From assembly GCA_012934845.2 (NCBI GenBank), contig WNNJ02000188.1, positions 1 to 64,000 of the forward strand: a DNA stretch of 64,000 bases. The letters run 5' to 3'. This DNA is from Pomphorhynchus laevis (Eukaryota > Acanthocephala > Palaeacanthocephala > Echinorhynchida > Pomphorhynchidae). Made by a program: the position numbers and the translations under genes. Shown here piece after piece: positions 21,595 through 32,899 of this stretch; position 1 is the stretch's first letter; each line of letters begins with the position of its first letter. Below the pieces are notes generated by a model. That model was not told the DNA's origin. It did no database searches and was given only the letters and a program-made list of their open reading frames with translations.

Positions 21595-22000
21595 CTCCGC
21601 TGTCTGCTCATTGATCTGATCATCGTCTAATATGTAATCCTTTAGATATCCCGGCATCCTTCGAGAGCGATTACTGGTCCTTGTTGGTAATACAGTTTCC
21701 ATATCATTAACGCTAGACTGGTTTATCGTATCCGAAATAGTTGATTTTAGGTTTAGCGAGCTGTATTCATCGCGTATATCGGAGGACGATTATCTTCAAC
21801 ATTTTGTTCGTGTGTTGAACAAGCTGGTGTAGAATCATCACATAATGACGAATGAACTGATGATTTCTCAAGTGGTGGTCGTGGATACGGTGCCAGCTTT
21901 CTTGTCGAAACATTAAGTTCTCGGCCATCCGAATTTTTTATTAGGGCATAGTGCCCATTGCTGTGTATTAAATAAGCGATTTCTTAATGACCTTCATGTT
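21595..22000 (-). mobile_element. Ty3/Gypsy-like retrotransposon fossil, pol C-terminal tail
   Basis: Minus strand carries the region downstream of an integrase: HYALIKNSDGRELNVSTRKL, a Pro-rich linker, and a final PTRTSNRSRRMPGYLKDY block of the kind that ends many Ty3/Gypsy pol proteins. No LTR, RT or capsid region is present nearby. It is a small, broken, old fragment. Confidence 0.5.
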
Positions 22001-22159
22001 TGGAGTTGGAATTCTTCTTTAATAAGAAATGTCCTGGTTCCAATAGCCAATTTGGAATTGATTTCCCTATTGATGATCACCATTCAAAAGTAAATACTTT
22101 CGAATGTGGACTGCTACCCGTTAAAGTACAGAATAAATGTCTAATTGACGACAGTGCTT

Positions 22160-22250
22160 GTGGAAAACATATTTTCTTTTCAATATTTTTCATATGATCA
22201 GACAAAACAGCCCTACGGCTACAGTCTTGTAATTGAATAAATAAATAAGT
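22160..22250 (+). mobile_element. LINE 3' tail fragment
   Basis: atgatcagacaaaacagccc through tcttgtaattgaataaataa match the tail at 21300-21375 with few differences. Only the tail is left, joined directly to the Gypsy fossil on the left and a minisatellite on the right. Confidence 0.7.
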
Positions 22251-22390
22251 AATGCTAAAGCTTACTAATGCTAAAGCTTACTAATGCTAAAGCTTACTAA
22301 TGTTAAAGCTTACTAATGCTAAAGCTTACTAGTGCTAAAACTTACTAATACTAAAGCTTACTAATACTAAAGTTTACTAGCTTTAGCATT
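22251..22390. repeat. 16-bp minisatellite
   Basis: About eight units of taatgctaaagcttac with scattered substitutions, ending in a partial inverted unit (tagctttagcattag). It begins at the A-rich end of the LINE tail, so it probably grew from that tail. Confidence 0.85.
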
Positions 22391-22923
22391 AGAAAATATT
22401 ATAAATTGCGATGAGTTTCATTTAAAAATATAAAGAATTAGTATCTTTTTTCCATGTTGTTGATCATGTCTCAAAATTAGCAGTTTAAAACATTTTAAGA
22501 TCCTAATTATTCGATTTGTAATAATAATGTTAATAATGATTTAAATTAGCTCAACCACCAATATTAGCACCGATTCATGTTTTTATATTCCGACCCAGTA
22601 CACTCCACACATGCCTTCCGGGTCTTATATTCGAATGTCTTAAGTCTCATTAATAAAATGGACGAAGTTCTCACTCTGGTTAACAGCACCTCATTTGAAA
22701 TACTTGTTTTTACAGAGTCGTGGTTAAAACCACACATCATAGATTCAGAAATTTCCATCAATGGGTACGCCATAATCCGAGCAGATCGGCAAATTTGCCG
22801 TGGTGGCGGAGTGATCATATATTATTATTATTCCAATACATACCAAAGCCAAAAGGCTATTCAGGCAGAGTCCAAAAAAAATAATAAAAAAAATAAAACA
22901 AAAGCAATGGTCAGTCAACGTAG

Positions 22924-23952
22924 CTAATTAGGGTATTCCAGTTGTAGTGTTGAATGGCGGCATTGTTCATGTATCCATTTGTAGCATCGTGATTTAAACG
23001 TTCTCAAACTGGGGGCTGCAACGACTTCCTCAGGCAACGAATTCCACATGTTAATTCCTCTCCTTGAGAGTCTATACACTTTTGGTAATCTGCCAAATCT
23101 AAATTTATACAAGACTCTGCTATGTCCCCGCAACTGATCTACCCGCCTAGTGATTACATCGGTGGGATAACCTACCACATCATTCGACATATGCCATATA
23201 CATAGCATTTCCAAGGATATGAACCTCTCACGTACCGACAACATCCCAATACGACTTAGACGTACATAATAGTCAATACCACTTAAGCCAATACAGAGCC
23301 TCGATCCGCGCCTAAGAATAGACTCCAGGTCTAATAGTTCTTGCTTAGTGACAGGGAAACAAGCCTGAATGCAGTACTCCAAGTGTGGCCTGACGATGGA
23401 GATGAATAACCTCTTAAACATGTGACAGCTTAACCTGAGGAATGCATTTTTAATACAATATAACGCCCTAGTAGCTTTACCTAGAAAGAAGTCGGTGTTC
23501 AACTTTGTTTTCAAGGATCTATGGACAATAATCCCTAAATCCTTATGATGAGACACTTCCTTTAAGACCATATCTCCAATAAAGTACCTTAGAGTTTCAA
23601 TAGGGCGACCTAGCTGCATGAGGACACATTTATCAACATTCAACCGTAGTCCGGTAGAATCGCACCACTTGATCAGGGAGTTTAGATCATTTTGTAACGA
23701 TACTCGATCAGCAGGACTTCTAATGATCGACCAAATCTTTAGATCGTCTGCAAACGCTAGATGAGAGCATGATAAGCGGAGTAGCAGATCATTAATGAAG
23801 ATTATAAAGAGCAGTGGGCCAAGGACTGATCCCTGCGGTACGCCAGAATTAATATTTACCGAATAAGAAAACACGCCCCCCCACACAAACTCGGAAAGAC
23901 CTATTCGATAGAAATTCCCTGACCCACTCACAAATATATGAATGAAGTCCAT
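22924..23952 (-). pseudogene. LINE RT C-half and C-terminal domain
   Basis: 342 codons. Early SGVPQGSVLGPLLFIIFIND (motif B), then HLAFADDLKIW (FADD, motif C), LRLNVDKCVLM (motif D), HLEYCIQACFPVTKQELLDL, and the terminal RLSRRGINMWNSLPEEVVAA block with TFKSRCYKW. The upstream half of the RT is in the overlapping frame 23849-24388. Belongs to the nested element. Confidence 0.85.
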
Positions 23953-24388
23953 AGTGATACAGTAAAGACACTATGCCGTCGTGTGGTACCCTATCAAAAG
24001 CTTTCGAAAAATCAAGGAATACTGTATGAACCTGAAACCCAGCCCCCAGAGCATCAGCCCATTTTTCACGCGCAGTTAGTAGGTTAGTAAGGCATGAACG
24101 TCCGATCCTGAAACCATGTTGAGATTCAACCAATATGTGATTACGATCCAAATGATCCCTGATTCTACTAGCAATGATTCTTTCTAAAAGTTTGCAGAAT
24201 ACGCTAGTTAAGCTAATGGGCCGAAAGTCTGCGCAAAAGCTAGCAGGATGCTTTTTGGGAATAGGCACCACAATTGCACACTTCATATATGCTAGAGAAG
24301 TTCTTACAACTTGTGTTATGTTAATTGAGTGCGATGAATCAAGTCTTTGTGAATACGCTTGGGTTTCTGTAACAGACCATAAAAACAT
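23849..24388 (-). pseudogene. LINE RT N-half
   Basis: 179 codons with CAIVVPIPKK, FRPISLTSVFCKLLERIIAS (motif 2), QHGFRIGRSCLTNLLTAREK, and FLDFSKAFDRVPHDGIVSLL (motif A with catalytic Asp). It continues as 22924-23952 after a single frame change near 23870. Starts at the 5' truncation of the nested element. Confidence 0.85.
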
Positions 24389-24402
24389 ATTTTTCTCTCT
24401 AG

Positions 24403-25317
24403 GTGTCTTCTATCACTCCATTCGCTCCAACCGGGTCGATTATATCCTCAATAACTGAAAATACATTCAAGGGTCAAAAAGTTATTTTATTAGGAGACTT
24501 TAACATGCCGCGAATTGATTGGATCGATTACGTTCGTCTTCCTGGATGTGATCCCGAATCATTACTGCTTTTAAACACGATAAATGATCTATATTTAGTC
24601 CAACATGTTCACAGGGATACTCGTCACAGGGGTAATAACTCCTCAATTCTTGACCTCTGCTTTTCGAGTGAAACGTATCTGATAAAAAACGTCAAATACG
24701 GACCTCCGCTAGGATCAAGCGATCACTCTACCATCTCAATAGAATTTAACGCACTCGGACCATATGTCAAAACGGTTAAAACTTCGAATCCTTTTAAGAT
24801 CAACTATGATGTCGTGCGCAGTATAATTTCCTGTATGTATTGGCCCGACCCATCGAAAGCAGGCATTCAAGAAGCTTGGGATCACTTTAAGACCACATTA
24901 CATTGTGTTCTCGACTATTTTGCTCCGATACGTCAAAATCGTAGACGAAAACTACATCCGAAATGGTTAGATGCGGAATTGCTTGCTCTAATCAAACACC
25001 GTGATAGATGTTTCCATGCGTACAAAAAAGGGGAACTTTCTTTTGAACACTACCGTCATTGCAGGAATACGGTTTCTATTCTGAAAAAAAAACAGAAAAA
25101 ACGCAGTTTCATCTCAAATATATGCCGCTCCACTCATAACAATCCTTGGGTGGATTTCAAAAGCATACTTCCACGTCCTATACACTCGACAGATTGCTCA
25201 TACCTATTGGCCGACAATGGGTCAATCTTGACCTCCCCAACTGATGTAGCTGTCCATTTTATGGACTATTTCGCTATCAAAGAAGATAGAATGTCGATCC
25301 CCGATGGTATAATCTAA
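24403..25317 (+). pseudogene. LINE endonuclease C-half and linker
   Basis: 304 codons. KVILLGDFNMPRIDW (catalytic block), LDLCFSSETYLIKNVKYG, and PLGSSDHSTISIEF (SDH). Then the linker to the RT with a Lys/Arg-rich segment (RKLHPKWLDAELLALIKHRD, ILKKKQKKRSFISNI). Its first half is at 22577-22824 on the other side of the nested insertion. Confidence 0.85.
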
Positions 25318-25458
25318 ACTAAACACAATGTACTTCTACCTAGAGTAGTCATATCTAACATTGAATTTAGCGATGAAGAGGTACTGCACGAGCTACTTAA
25401 ATTACCCTGCAACGCCGCGTCAGGTCCTGACCATATACCTCCAATACTCTTAAAGGAA

Positions 25459-26238
25459 TTGGCCCGTGCGATATACGTTCCCTTAGCTTCTATTTTTAAA
25501 AGTTCACTAAACACAGGTCATCTACCATCTGATTGGACTAAGGCTATTGTACGTCCAATTTTCAAGAAAGGGGATAAATCCCAAGTTTCCAACTACCGTC
25601 CCATCAGTCTCACATCTGTAGCTTGTAAGGTATTAGAAAAATTGATTCTTCGTCACCTTAGCGCTTTCGTTGAAGCTAACAATCGCCTTAGCCCCAGTCA
25701 GAATGGATTTAGGTCAAATCGCTCAACGGTAACGAACGTTGTAAAAGCGAGAGCAAGCTGGGTGGATTCGATGAGTAGTCGTTCCAAAGTAGATGTGATA
25801 TTTATAGACTTATCGAAAGCATTCGATAGAGTTATTCCCAATTTGCTAGTAAACAAATTATCTAACATTGGTGTACGGGGCTCTTTGTTAAGCTGGATTC
25901 AATCATTCGTAAGCAACCGCTCGTTTGCAGTACGCATAAACCATTATCTTTCTGGTTACTCAATGATGACGACAGGCGTCCCGCAGGGATCGGCCATTAG
26001 TCCGACTCTCTTTAATATACATGTAAATGATATTACAAACAACATGACGTCGGAACGTGTTACCTACGCAGATGATATTAAGGTTTGGAGGCGAATCATT
26101 GATGATTCCGATGTTAGCGCTCTTCAAAAAGACCTGGATTCCATAAATAAATGGTGTATATCTAATGGGCTGATGATAAATGCGACTAAATGTAGACATA
26201 TGCGGATCGGTTCCCCAGACATTCGTTGCTCTTATTAA
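25459..26238 (+). pseudogene. LINE reverse transcriptase
   Basis: 259 codons with KAIVRPIFKKGDKSQVSNYR, PISLTSVACKVLEKLILRHL, FIDLSKAFDRVIPNLLVNKL (motif A), TTGVPQGSAISPTLFNIHVN (motif B), and VTYADDIKVW (motif C). The frame's first codon is not a real start; the RT continues from the endonuclease-linker upstream. All catalytic Asp residues are kept. Followed by the C-terminal frame at 26248. Confidence 0.88.
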
Positions 26239-26247
26239 ATTGGAAAC

Positions 26248-26856
26248 ATGTCGATTGATTCTACATATAAAATCGATGATTTAGGGGTATCTACGCTTAA
26301 TACGCTCGATATGAGCGCTCACGTAAATAAAGTTTCGGCCAATTGCCGTCGTACTATTGGCTTCATTAGACGATCTTTTGGATCACTAGAGGCATGTAGC
26401 TTTAAAATAATATACAAGGCCCTCATCGAATCTCGAATGCTATACGCATCTCCCGCAGCGTATCCACATCTGTGCAAGAACATTGTGGCTTACGAATCAA
26501 TTCTCCGGTCGGCTACCCGTCTTGTTCCCACTGTCAAAGACCTGCCGTTTGACCAGAAGTTAGAAATCCTAGGTGTTTCAACGGTTTGTGAAAGTTTGGT
26601 AAAAGCTGATCTTATGCTGGTATGGAGGGCAATTTTATCGCCCACTCATCCCCTCAACTTCATGTTTTGCCTACGCAACTCCGAGAAATTACGTGGACAT
26701 CGACTAACGTTCAAACATCGTAGAAAAGTCCATCGACACTATCAGGATATCAGAGATCGAGTAATAAACAGTTGGAACAGACTCCCGTCATCTGCAATTG
26801 AATGCCGGAACATCCAAGAATTTCGACGTGCGCTGAACAGTGTATCGCTCTCATAG
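26248..26856 (+). pseudogene. LINE C-terminal domain
   Basis: 202 codons: KIDDLGVSTLNTLDMSAHVN, YKALIESRMLYASPA, LRSATRLVPTVKDLPFDQKL, FCLRNSEKLRGHRLTFKHRR, VINSWNRLPSSAIECRNIQE and FRRALNSV. This is the standard region after the RT in CR1/Jockey-type elements. Only a short gap and frame change separate it from the RT at 26238. Confidence 0.85.
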
Positions 26857-26999
26857 GAAGTCGAACCTGATTTGAATTTTTTTGTTTTACTGACATTGTA
26901 CTTTTTTACATTGAGATCCAGCCAAACGAGCCACCGCTCATCGGCTGTTGTATACTAATAATAATATTAATTGTCATTTATATTTTTCATCTCGAGTCG

Positions 27000-27415
27000 G
27001 TCACACACATTATTTCTTTATTGTGCTAACTTTTTTTGTGCTAACTGTTTTTTTTGCTAACAAAAAACAAAGTTGCTAAAAGAACTTGTTTAAATTGTTT
27101 TAACGAGCTGCACCCCACAATCTTCCCGTCCAACCGATTTCACCTGTTGATGATTTGTCAAATTGAATTGCAGTGCCCTTAAATTAACAATCCATTTTCT
27201 ACTTTTCCAAATCATCAGAAACTCACATGACCAGATATTTAAAGTGGTTTACTTGTTCAATATGTTTAAATCCAAAGAAATATGTATATGTAATAAAATT
27301 TCGTGAACCTTTTATTCACATATAGCTACATTCGTCGATTGAACTGCATTGTTTTTGAATGAATAATCCGTTTTCTAAGCAGATAGAGTGAATGTCCACG
27401 CAATACACTGTCAGA
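27000..27415. other. Spacer with a ~100-bp repeat
   Basis: 27214-27335 (including agtggtttacttgttcaata) recurs at 28530-28650 on the same strand, so the LINE piece at 27416-28150 is flanked by two copies of an unnamed repeat. No gene. Confidence 0.5.
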
Positions 27416-28150
27416 AAAACCAAACATATCTCCTCCCACTGTATATTTTGCCTCATCGATCATCCCCATAGTCCACAATCTCACTTTCTTAGGCTTCCAT
27501 TTCGATGATCACCTTTCCCTTAAACCCTTCGTCCGTGACAAGGTCTGCTCATCTAACTTAATTCTCCGTGACATCCGCCGTATCCGCCCCCTTATCGACT
27601 TCCGTTCTTGTATGTCTCTTCTTTCATCGCTTCTTTTCCCTAAAATCGATTACTGCCTTAGCCTTTTCGCCAATTCTCCAAAATCCATCATCCTACCCCT
27701 ACAACGAATAATCAACACCGCTGTTCGAGTGCTCTTTCGTCTCCGTCGCTTCGACCACACATCCACATATTTTGCCCAACTCTCCTGGCCCACCATCCAC
27801 ATCCGCATCAAACTCCGCCTTCTTCTCGTTACCTTTCGTCTCATCGCTGTCGGCTCCCTATCGTTCATCAACCTTCCTTTCTTAGACGATACTCGCCCCA
27901 CCTCGCTATCGCTTCGTTCCTGTCATACCCTCTTACTCCACGTTCCTAATTACTCCAACAACTACGGTCTCCGATCCTTCCTCGTCGCCGCCTCACTCGC
28001 TGGAATCAACTCCTCGACGTTCGCCGCGCCCCCTCCTTTATTACATTCAAACACCTCCTCCGTTCACACCTTCTCGACACATGATTCACAGTCTTGTTTT
28101 GTTGTGGTCATGTAAGCGTGCGCTTGCACGCATTTGCCACGTTAAAATAA
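27416..28150 (+). mobile_element. CR1/L2-like LINE 3' end, young copy
   Basis: Nearly identical to the reverse complement of 3085-3829 over its whole length. Encodes the C-terminal domain (frame 27612-28115 reads SLLSSLLFPKIDYCLSLFAN to NYGLRSFLVAASLAG) and ends in the family tail (gcgcttgcacgcatttgcca, taaaataaatcc). Both copies are truncated at a similar 5' point in the RT. Confidence 0.85.
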
Positions 28151-28530
28151 ATCCTTTTTTAGATCTCATGTCCGTTCGATTATTCAGCACGTGTCTAGGA
28201 TTATGCGAAACCTTCCACAAGAGGCACAAATCATGAAAATCTCTAGTAAAGCTCACGCTTTTCATGTGAAGCATTTCCAACTTGACATTATGGAAAGTGC
28301 CATGCCTCTCGAACAAATTTAGTTCCACGCAGTAATATACTCTCCATATGAGCTCTTCACGTATAGTCTTCGGATAAGTGCACTGGAATCTCTATAGCAA
28401 ATTACTCAAAATAAACGCATAAGCCAGAGTTCGAAATGATTGTGGACTTAGGTAATCATATGTACGGCGAATGAGTCCGGCCATTCGTTAGGCATTTGAT
28501 CATACATAATCGGGATGTCATTGAGATGAC
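28151..28530 (-). other. Unrecognised, partly open minus-strand stretch
   Basis: 28328-28150 minus is open and reads ERHGTFHNVKLEMLHMKSVS and FHDLCLLWKVSHNP. The LEMLxxKSxSxxxDFHDL order is reminiscent of a LINE C-terminus, but no tail or second motif confirms it. Confidence 0.25.
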
Positions 28531-28799
28531 AAATCATCACAAACCCACATGCCTCGATCTTCAAAGTGGTTTACTTGTTCAATATGTTTAAATCCAAAGA
28601 AATATGTAGATGTAATAAAATTTCGTGAACCTTTTATTCACATATAAATACATTTAGATAAATAAACTATTAAATCATTTATATCAACCCAATTTCCAAT
28701 AACATTGATATCCATTTGCAATACGACGCAATCATCCAAGGATTCTATACCTCATATCTTGAGATCGCCTGCATAAAGCAATGAATCAAATTTAATAAA

Positions 28800-29405
28800 T
28801 TTAATTTACTTTACAACGCATTGGTTCGTCCTCACATTGAGTACATCATTCAATCATCATTTCCGTGCACTAAAGAGGAAATCAATTCACTTGATAATAT
28901 ATTAAGGCGAGGGTCTCGATTATGTAAAGGAGTTGCACAGTTTCCTTATGCGGAGAGACTAAGAATGCTAGGCATGTGTTATATCCGGTCACGTTTAATG
29001 TATTTAGATTTGGTAGCGTTGTATAAGATCGTTAAAGGTTATGACGGGTACCCAATAAATTGTGTAAGTTTGAACCATCGTGCCTGTTATCGAGGACATA
29101 GTTTGCATCTTAAAACTTAATATCATGGAAGGTGCCCTCGAATATATCGTCTTTCGCATCGAGCTGTTAGCGTGTGGAACATGTTATCGGACTTTTTAAT
29201 ATCTATCCATGACATTGATATATTCAAACGAAAATTATTAGAATGAATACGACATCCTGATCAGCATACTATCCGAATGGCATACCCGTCAGATCAACGA
29301 TAATTTTAACAATTTAACCTCGTTTTTTCTCTATTTTGTTTGTCTATCTTTCTATGTGAGCAGACCAAACAGCCTGCGGGCTTTGTCTTGTGTATTAATA
29401 ATAGG
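28800..29405 (+). mobile_element. CR1-type LINE C-terminus with 3' tail
   Basis: Frame 28821-29120 reads VRPHIEYIIQSSFPCTKEEI, LDNILRRGSRLCKGVAQFPY and RGHSLHLKT, then decays (RIYRLSHRAVSVWNML). Close to the nested element at 22924 in the HIEY...SILRRGSRLC block. The tail reads gagcagaccaaacagcctgc, like that at 21300. Confidence 0.75.
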
Positions 29406-29604
29406 TCAGGAATAGTTTTGGTTTTGTAAATTAATAAGAACGAAAAGTTTATATAATTAATAAGAACGAAGAATAGAAAAATAGCTTGTGACTATTATCT
29501 TTAAAAACTGTTTTTAATTTTCTAAAGACGACAGCAGACAATTTTTTAGAATAAAACATTTTCACCCTTTCTTTTCTATAAATTTACAAGCAATATTGCA
29601 TTGT

Positions 29605-29715
29605 TCACGTTAAACTTGATTCTATCGGCACACTAGCTGTTTCCCAGTCTTTTTCAGCAAGTCTCCCTTCATCATCAAACATAAAACAGATTTTTAGAAT
29701 TGCTTTTTCTGTCAT
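29605..29715 (-). CDS. Possible small coding piece, unrecognised
   Basis: 36 codons, ATG to TGA on the minus strand, reading MTEKAILKICFMFDDEGRLA and EKDWETASVPIESS. The composition looks protein-like amid AT-rich DNA, but I recognise no family. It could be a terminal exon or chance. Confidence 0.22.
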   Translation of the reverse strand: MTEKAILKICFMFDDEGRLAEKDWETASVPIESSLT

Positions 29716-30092
29716 AACTAATTTTAATTTCTGTCATAACTCATTCTGTATTCCTGATTTTATTAGAATATTTTATCTAATAAAATATCGGTGCAAATTT
29801 TGATTTACTGAATCTTAATTTTCGTGTTGTTGTAATTCATAGCCCCTACATATTTTTCTAACTCATTCTGTACTCTTGATTTCATTAGAAAATGTTTTGG
29901 AATCAGTAAGTGCGGACGATGATTTTCTCAATTTTCAGTTGCTGTTATAATCCAGGGCCCAGCAAAAATTCAAATTTTACAATTATCACTAATAATTTCA
30001 AATTTTGCTAAATTATAATTTAATAAATGAGTTAATAATCATCTATTGCTAGACAAGTCTTTTCTAATGTTAATAGATTGAGCAAAGATTTG

Positions 30093-31169
30093 ATGCATAA
30101 CTATCTAAATGATACTAGCAACAATGCCAATGATGTACAAGATCACAGTTATGTTATCGGTAACTCAGCAACACCCTTGAACATGCATTCAATTTACCCT
30201 CAAACCGTCACTTCAGCTGGTAATCAAGTTATCGAATCTAATGAATATTACAAGGTTCGACCATTTGAATATAAATATACGATTATTGCTGATCGAATAT
30301 TACATCATGGTGGTGCTAACAATCATACAAGTTGTGTGTCTCCTGGATTTATAGACACGACAAGTAATGATGATCTTTTGATTAGTGAATTTAGTGGAGA
30401 TCGAGTTATCCTTTGTGATCGATATTTGAAATTAATAAAATATTATGATATGTTTAAGACTTCTAAAAATGTATTTGTTGTGAAAAACAAAAATCAATTC
30501 CTGTGCTCACACTGGCACAAAACTAGCCTCGTAGATATGGAAACTGACGATGTTATATGGAACCTAAATTGTCCATCTCCGTTGAACCCATGGGGAATAA
30601 CAGTGCTTGATGGTCAATCACCTGATCAAATTGCCGTTTGTTTTCCTTCAAGTGAAAAGATATGCTTTTACGATACTCGAACGTCTGCTGAGAGTCACAA
30701 TCCAAAATTAGAATGGTCGTTTAAAAATAGTACCTGGATAAATAGCAGAATATTACCGTACACAATTGCCCCGAATGGAATAGTCGCCGCAGGGACAGAC
30801 CTTGGAAATGGAGCTCTAATTAAATGTGATGTTAATAGTGGTAAGCAAACTGAAGTAATAACAAGCTTAAATGGTTTTATTAATCTTAATGACAACACAG
30901 TGATTGAGTCTAACGAAGCTGAATACGCAAACAATAAAATTACACTGTTGAGTTCTGCAATGACTGATATATGTCAGGATTGTGAGGGTTCAACAATCGT
31001 GCCTGATCCTCCGAACAGCAGAGTAATCATCAGAGATACCGCACAAAACATACATATATTAACGCATGCGACCAATATACAAAGACCATGTGGTGTGACT
31101 CTTTTAAAAGACGGAACGTTAGTTATGTGCGATAACCTTCTTAACACTATTGTAATGTGTACATTGTAA
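30093..31169 (+). CDS. Putative beta-propeller (NHL-like) protein, single exon
   Basis: A 358-residue uninterrupted frame, by far the cleanest host-like gene in the window. The first ATG of the frame is at 30093 (MHNYLNDTSNN); the frame is open ~54 nt further upstream without an ATG, so an upstream exon is possible. After a polar N-terminus of ~60 residues, several blade-like repeats of ~45 residues follow, e.g. DLLISEFSGDRVILCDRYLK, GITVLDGQSPDQIAVCFPSS, TIAPNGIVAAGTDLGNGALI and the last RPCGVTLLKDGTLVMCDNLL. The G-[VI]-x(3-6)-G-x-[LI]-x-x-[CS]-[DE] pattern is that of NHL-type propellers such as TRIM2-like proteins. No signal peptide or membrane segment. An AATAAA lies at 31315, 146 bp after the stop. 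Could be a retrogene given the lack of introns. Function unknown. Confidence 0.6.
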   Translation: MHNYLNDTSNNANDVQDHSYVIGNSATPLNMHSIYPQTVTSAGNQVIESNEYYKVRPFEYKYTIIADRILHHGGANNHTSCVSPGFIDTTSNDDLLISEFSGDRVILCDRYLKLIKYYDMFKTSKNVFVVKNKNQFLCSHWHKTSLVDMETDDVIWNLNCPSPLNPWGITVLDGQSPDQIAVCFPSSEKICFYDTRTSAESHNPKLEWSFKNSTWINSRILPYTIAPNGIVAAGTDLGNGALIKCDVNSGKQTEVITSLNGFINLNDNTVIESNEAEYANNKITLLSSAMTDICQDCEGSTIVPDPPNSRVIIRDTAQNIHILTHATNIQRPCGVTLLKDGTLVMCDNLLNTIVMCTL

Positions 31170-31435
31170 ATATGCTATCTTATTTTTATTTATTTGGTTT
31201 TAATTTATTCTACAGCTGTTGTTCATTAAAAATCCTTTTAATTTGGATAATCGTTAATAATTCATCAAACAGTACTTTTATCACTGACTCTATTACACCT
31301 TGATATTGAAATTAAATAAAACAGGGTTAAATAAGTTTATCAAATTAATATACCAGAAATTATTAAAATATTTAAATTATTAAATATTATTATTATATTA
31401 TTTTTTATATTTTTTAAAATAATAATTTCGTCAAC
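31170..31435. other. 3' flank of the propeller gene
   Basis: AT-rich. Contains a candidate polyadenylation hexamer aataaa at 31315-31320 and nothing else recognisable. Confidence 0.4.
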
Positions 31436-31439
31436 AACA

Positions 31440-32810
31440 AATTACACTTAAAATGTCACCCGCAAATGGGCCCTAATATCAGCATTATACATTACATTTA
31501 ACATTTAAAACTCCATTCATAAAATCCTCAAGCATCCGTAGCGAATCCACATCTGGTTATTCCCGAATGTATTCGCTGTCCTTGCTCGAACAGGTGAAAT
31601 GCTAAGCGCGGGATGCGAATACACGCAGATGTTGATCGTGCCAGGGAGAAGCTTATCTTACGTCGGATAAGTGCGATACACGTTGCATAGTCTGTTTCGC
31701 GCTTATTAGCCAACATCCTGGCTATTGCCTTCAAAACACAATATCCGCCCTTTCCAACGCCTCCAGAATACAAAAACACTACAGGTAGGAATTGGACACG
31801 CTCCACAGTTACAATACGTTCAAGGTAACGAACGTTTTAGCGCTACTCGTGATAGCTGTGGACTGATTAAGGCGATCTCTCGGAATAAGAACCAGCATGA
31901 CAATTGAATACAGCGACGTCCATAAAAACGCGCTCGCTTCGTGTTCCGAACAGACCCGTGCACAAGACATCAAGCCTTGCTTCACCATTACGTGAGGTTG
32001 TAGCTGACTAGAACTGAATAGAGGAATCTATAGGACTCAGCACGGGCTCGATTGCAACACACAGAGTGACTTCAGTCTAGAGGTCGGCAAGTGTGTCACA
32101 TATTAGGTTATGTCTTATGATTATTAGTGATTTTCTACCGCACGAGAGCGAGCGAACTGTGCTATTCTCAGATCTACAACTACAACGTGCAGGTGCATTC
32201 GAAGATGTTAGTTCATATCGATCATTCACAGCTTCACTGAACTCCTAAGGGGATAAACGGAAACCGTCTGTACGATTGGTTTTGATCTCAACCAATTCGA
32301 CACTCCTTTCTCCGACGTAGTCGCGCCAGAAGTCTGAACATTCGCCTAAGTGTGTCAGGTACGTTTGATATACCGGTGATTCTATGGATCAAGCTGTGAC
32401 GGATATGTTCCTCGAGTGCCTGAAACGGCTTGGATCGAAAGCGACAAGTATTCTTCACGTAGGTCATCTTATGTTAGAGTGAGTATGTTAGAGCATTGTA
32501 CGCGAATTGTGGATCGAAAATAGCAATCTCCACCATGTTCAGTACACATTTGGACCGTCTCTCTACTTTGCGGGCAATCCAATCCTCCATAAAGGATTCA
32601 TTACCAATTGGAGAACCCAATACTTCTACTTCATTCGTACAGATATGCATATTAGTAGCCTCAAAACATTCACGGACTTTGCTCACGAATTTAGGGTGGA
32701 CCAGAAATTGACATTTTGGAGGATTTATGTTATACCCATACGCTCTGCCCTCCCTAATTATGATATCAAAAACTGATCAGCATTCTTCGACGGTTCAAAC
32801 GAAATTGGTA
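31440..32810 (-). mobile_element. RLE-type LINE, 5'-truncated decayed copy
   Basis: Minus strand starts near the end of the RT (GYNINPPKCQFLV near 32720), continues with EVLGSPIGNESFMEDWIARK (32686-32474), and ends with VQFLPVVFLYSGGVGKGGYC at 31806-31700. All three match, in order, the intact protein at 34428-37334 (residues ~520-960). The 3' end carries ggcccatttgcgggt near 31450-31465. About 1.3 kb long, as expected from the intact copy. Confidence 0.75.
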
Positions 32811-32899
32811 TCGTTTGCATACCATATAAATATTATGTCAATAATATTTATATGGTATGGCATATCAATATTAATTTTTTTAATTTTTTTATTATAATA

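Larger units (their letters stand above)
22825..24395 (-). mobile_element. CR1-type LINE nested in another LINE
   Basis: Minus-strand 5'-truncated element: it begins within the RT (AYMKCAIVVPIPKKHPASF at ~24290), runs through RT and C-terminus to the stop near 22924, and ends in a ccaaaaggctattc-type 3' UTR and a (taa)n tail at about 22825-22835. Only about one frame change interrupts the coding part, so it is younger than its host element. The right junction, near 24395, is placed by where host endonuclease codons resume. Confidence 0.85.
22560..26990 (+). mobile_element. CR1-type LINE, split by a nested LINE insertion
   Basis: Endonuclease start at 22577-22824 (RVLYSNVLSLINKMDEV, FTESWLKPHIIDSEISINGY, RGGGVIIY). 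Resumes at about 24400 with the rest of the endonuclease, linker, RT and C-terminus. 3' UTR to about 26990 ends gagccaccgctcatcggctg and taataataat. The intervening ~1.57 kb is a different, opposite-strand LINE. With the insert removed the element is about 2.85 kb and close to one complete ORF2. A 150-bp 3' end of the same family sits at 34200-34351. Confidence 0.85.

Noticed and set aside
22000-22197. 65-residue plus-strand frame as a gene
   Set aside because: It overlaps the opposite strand of the Gypsy fossil and runs into a LINE tail, with no protein features of its own.
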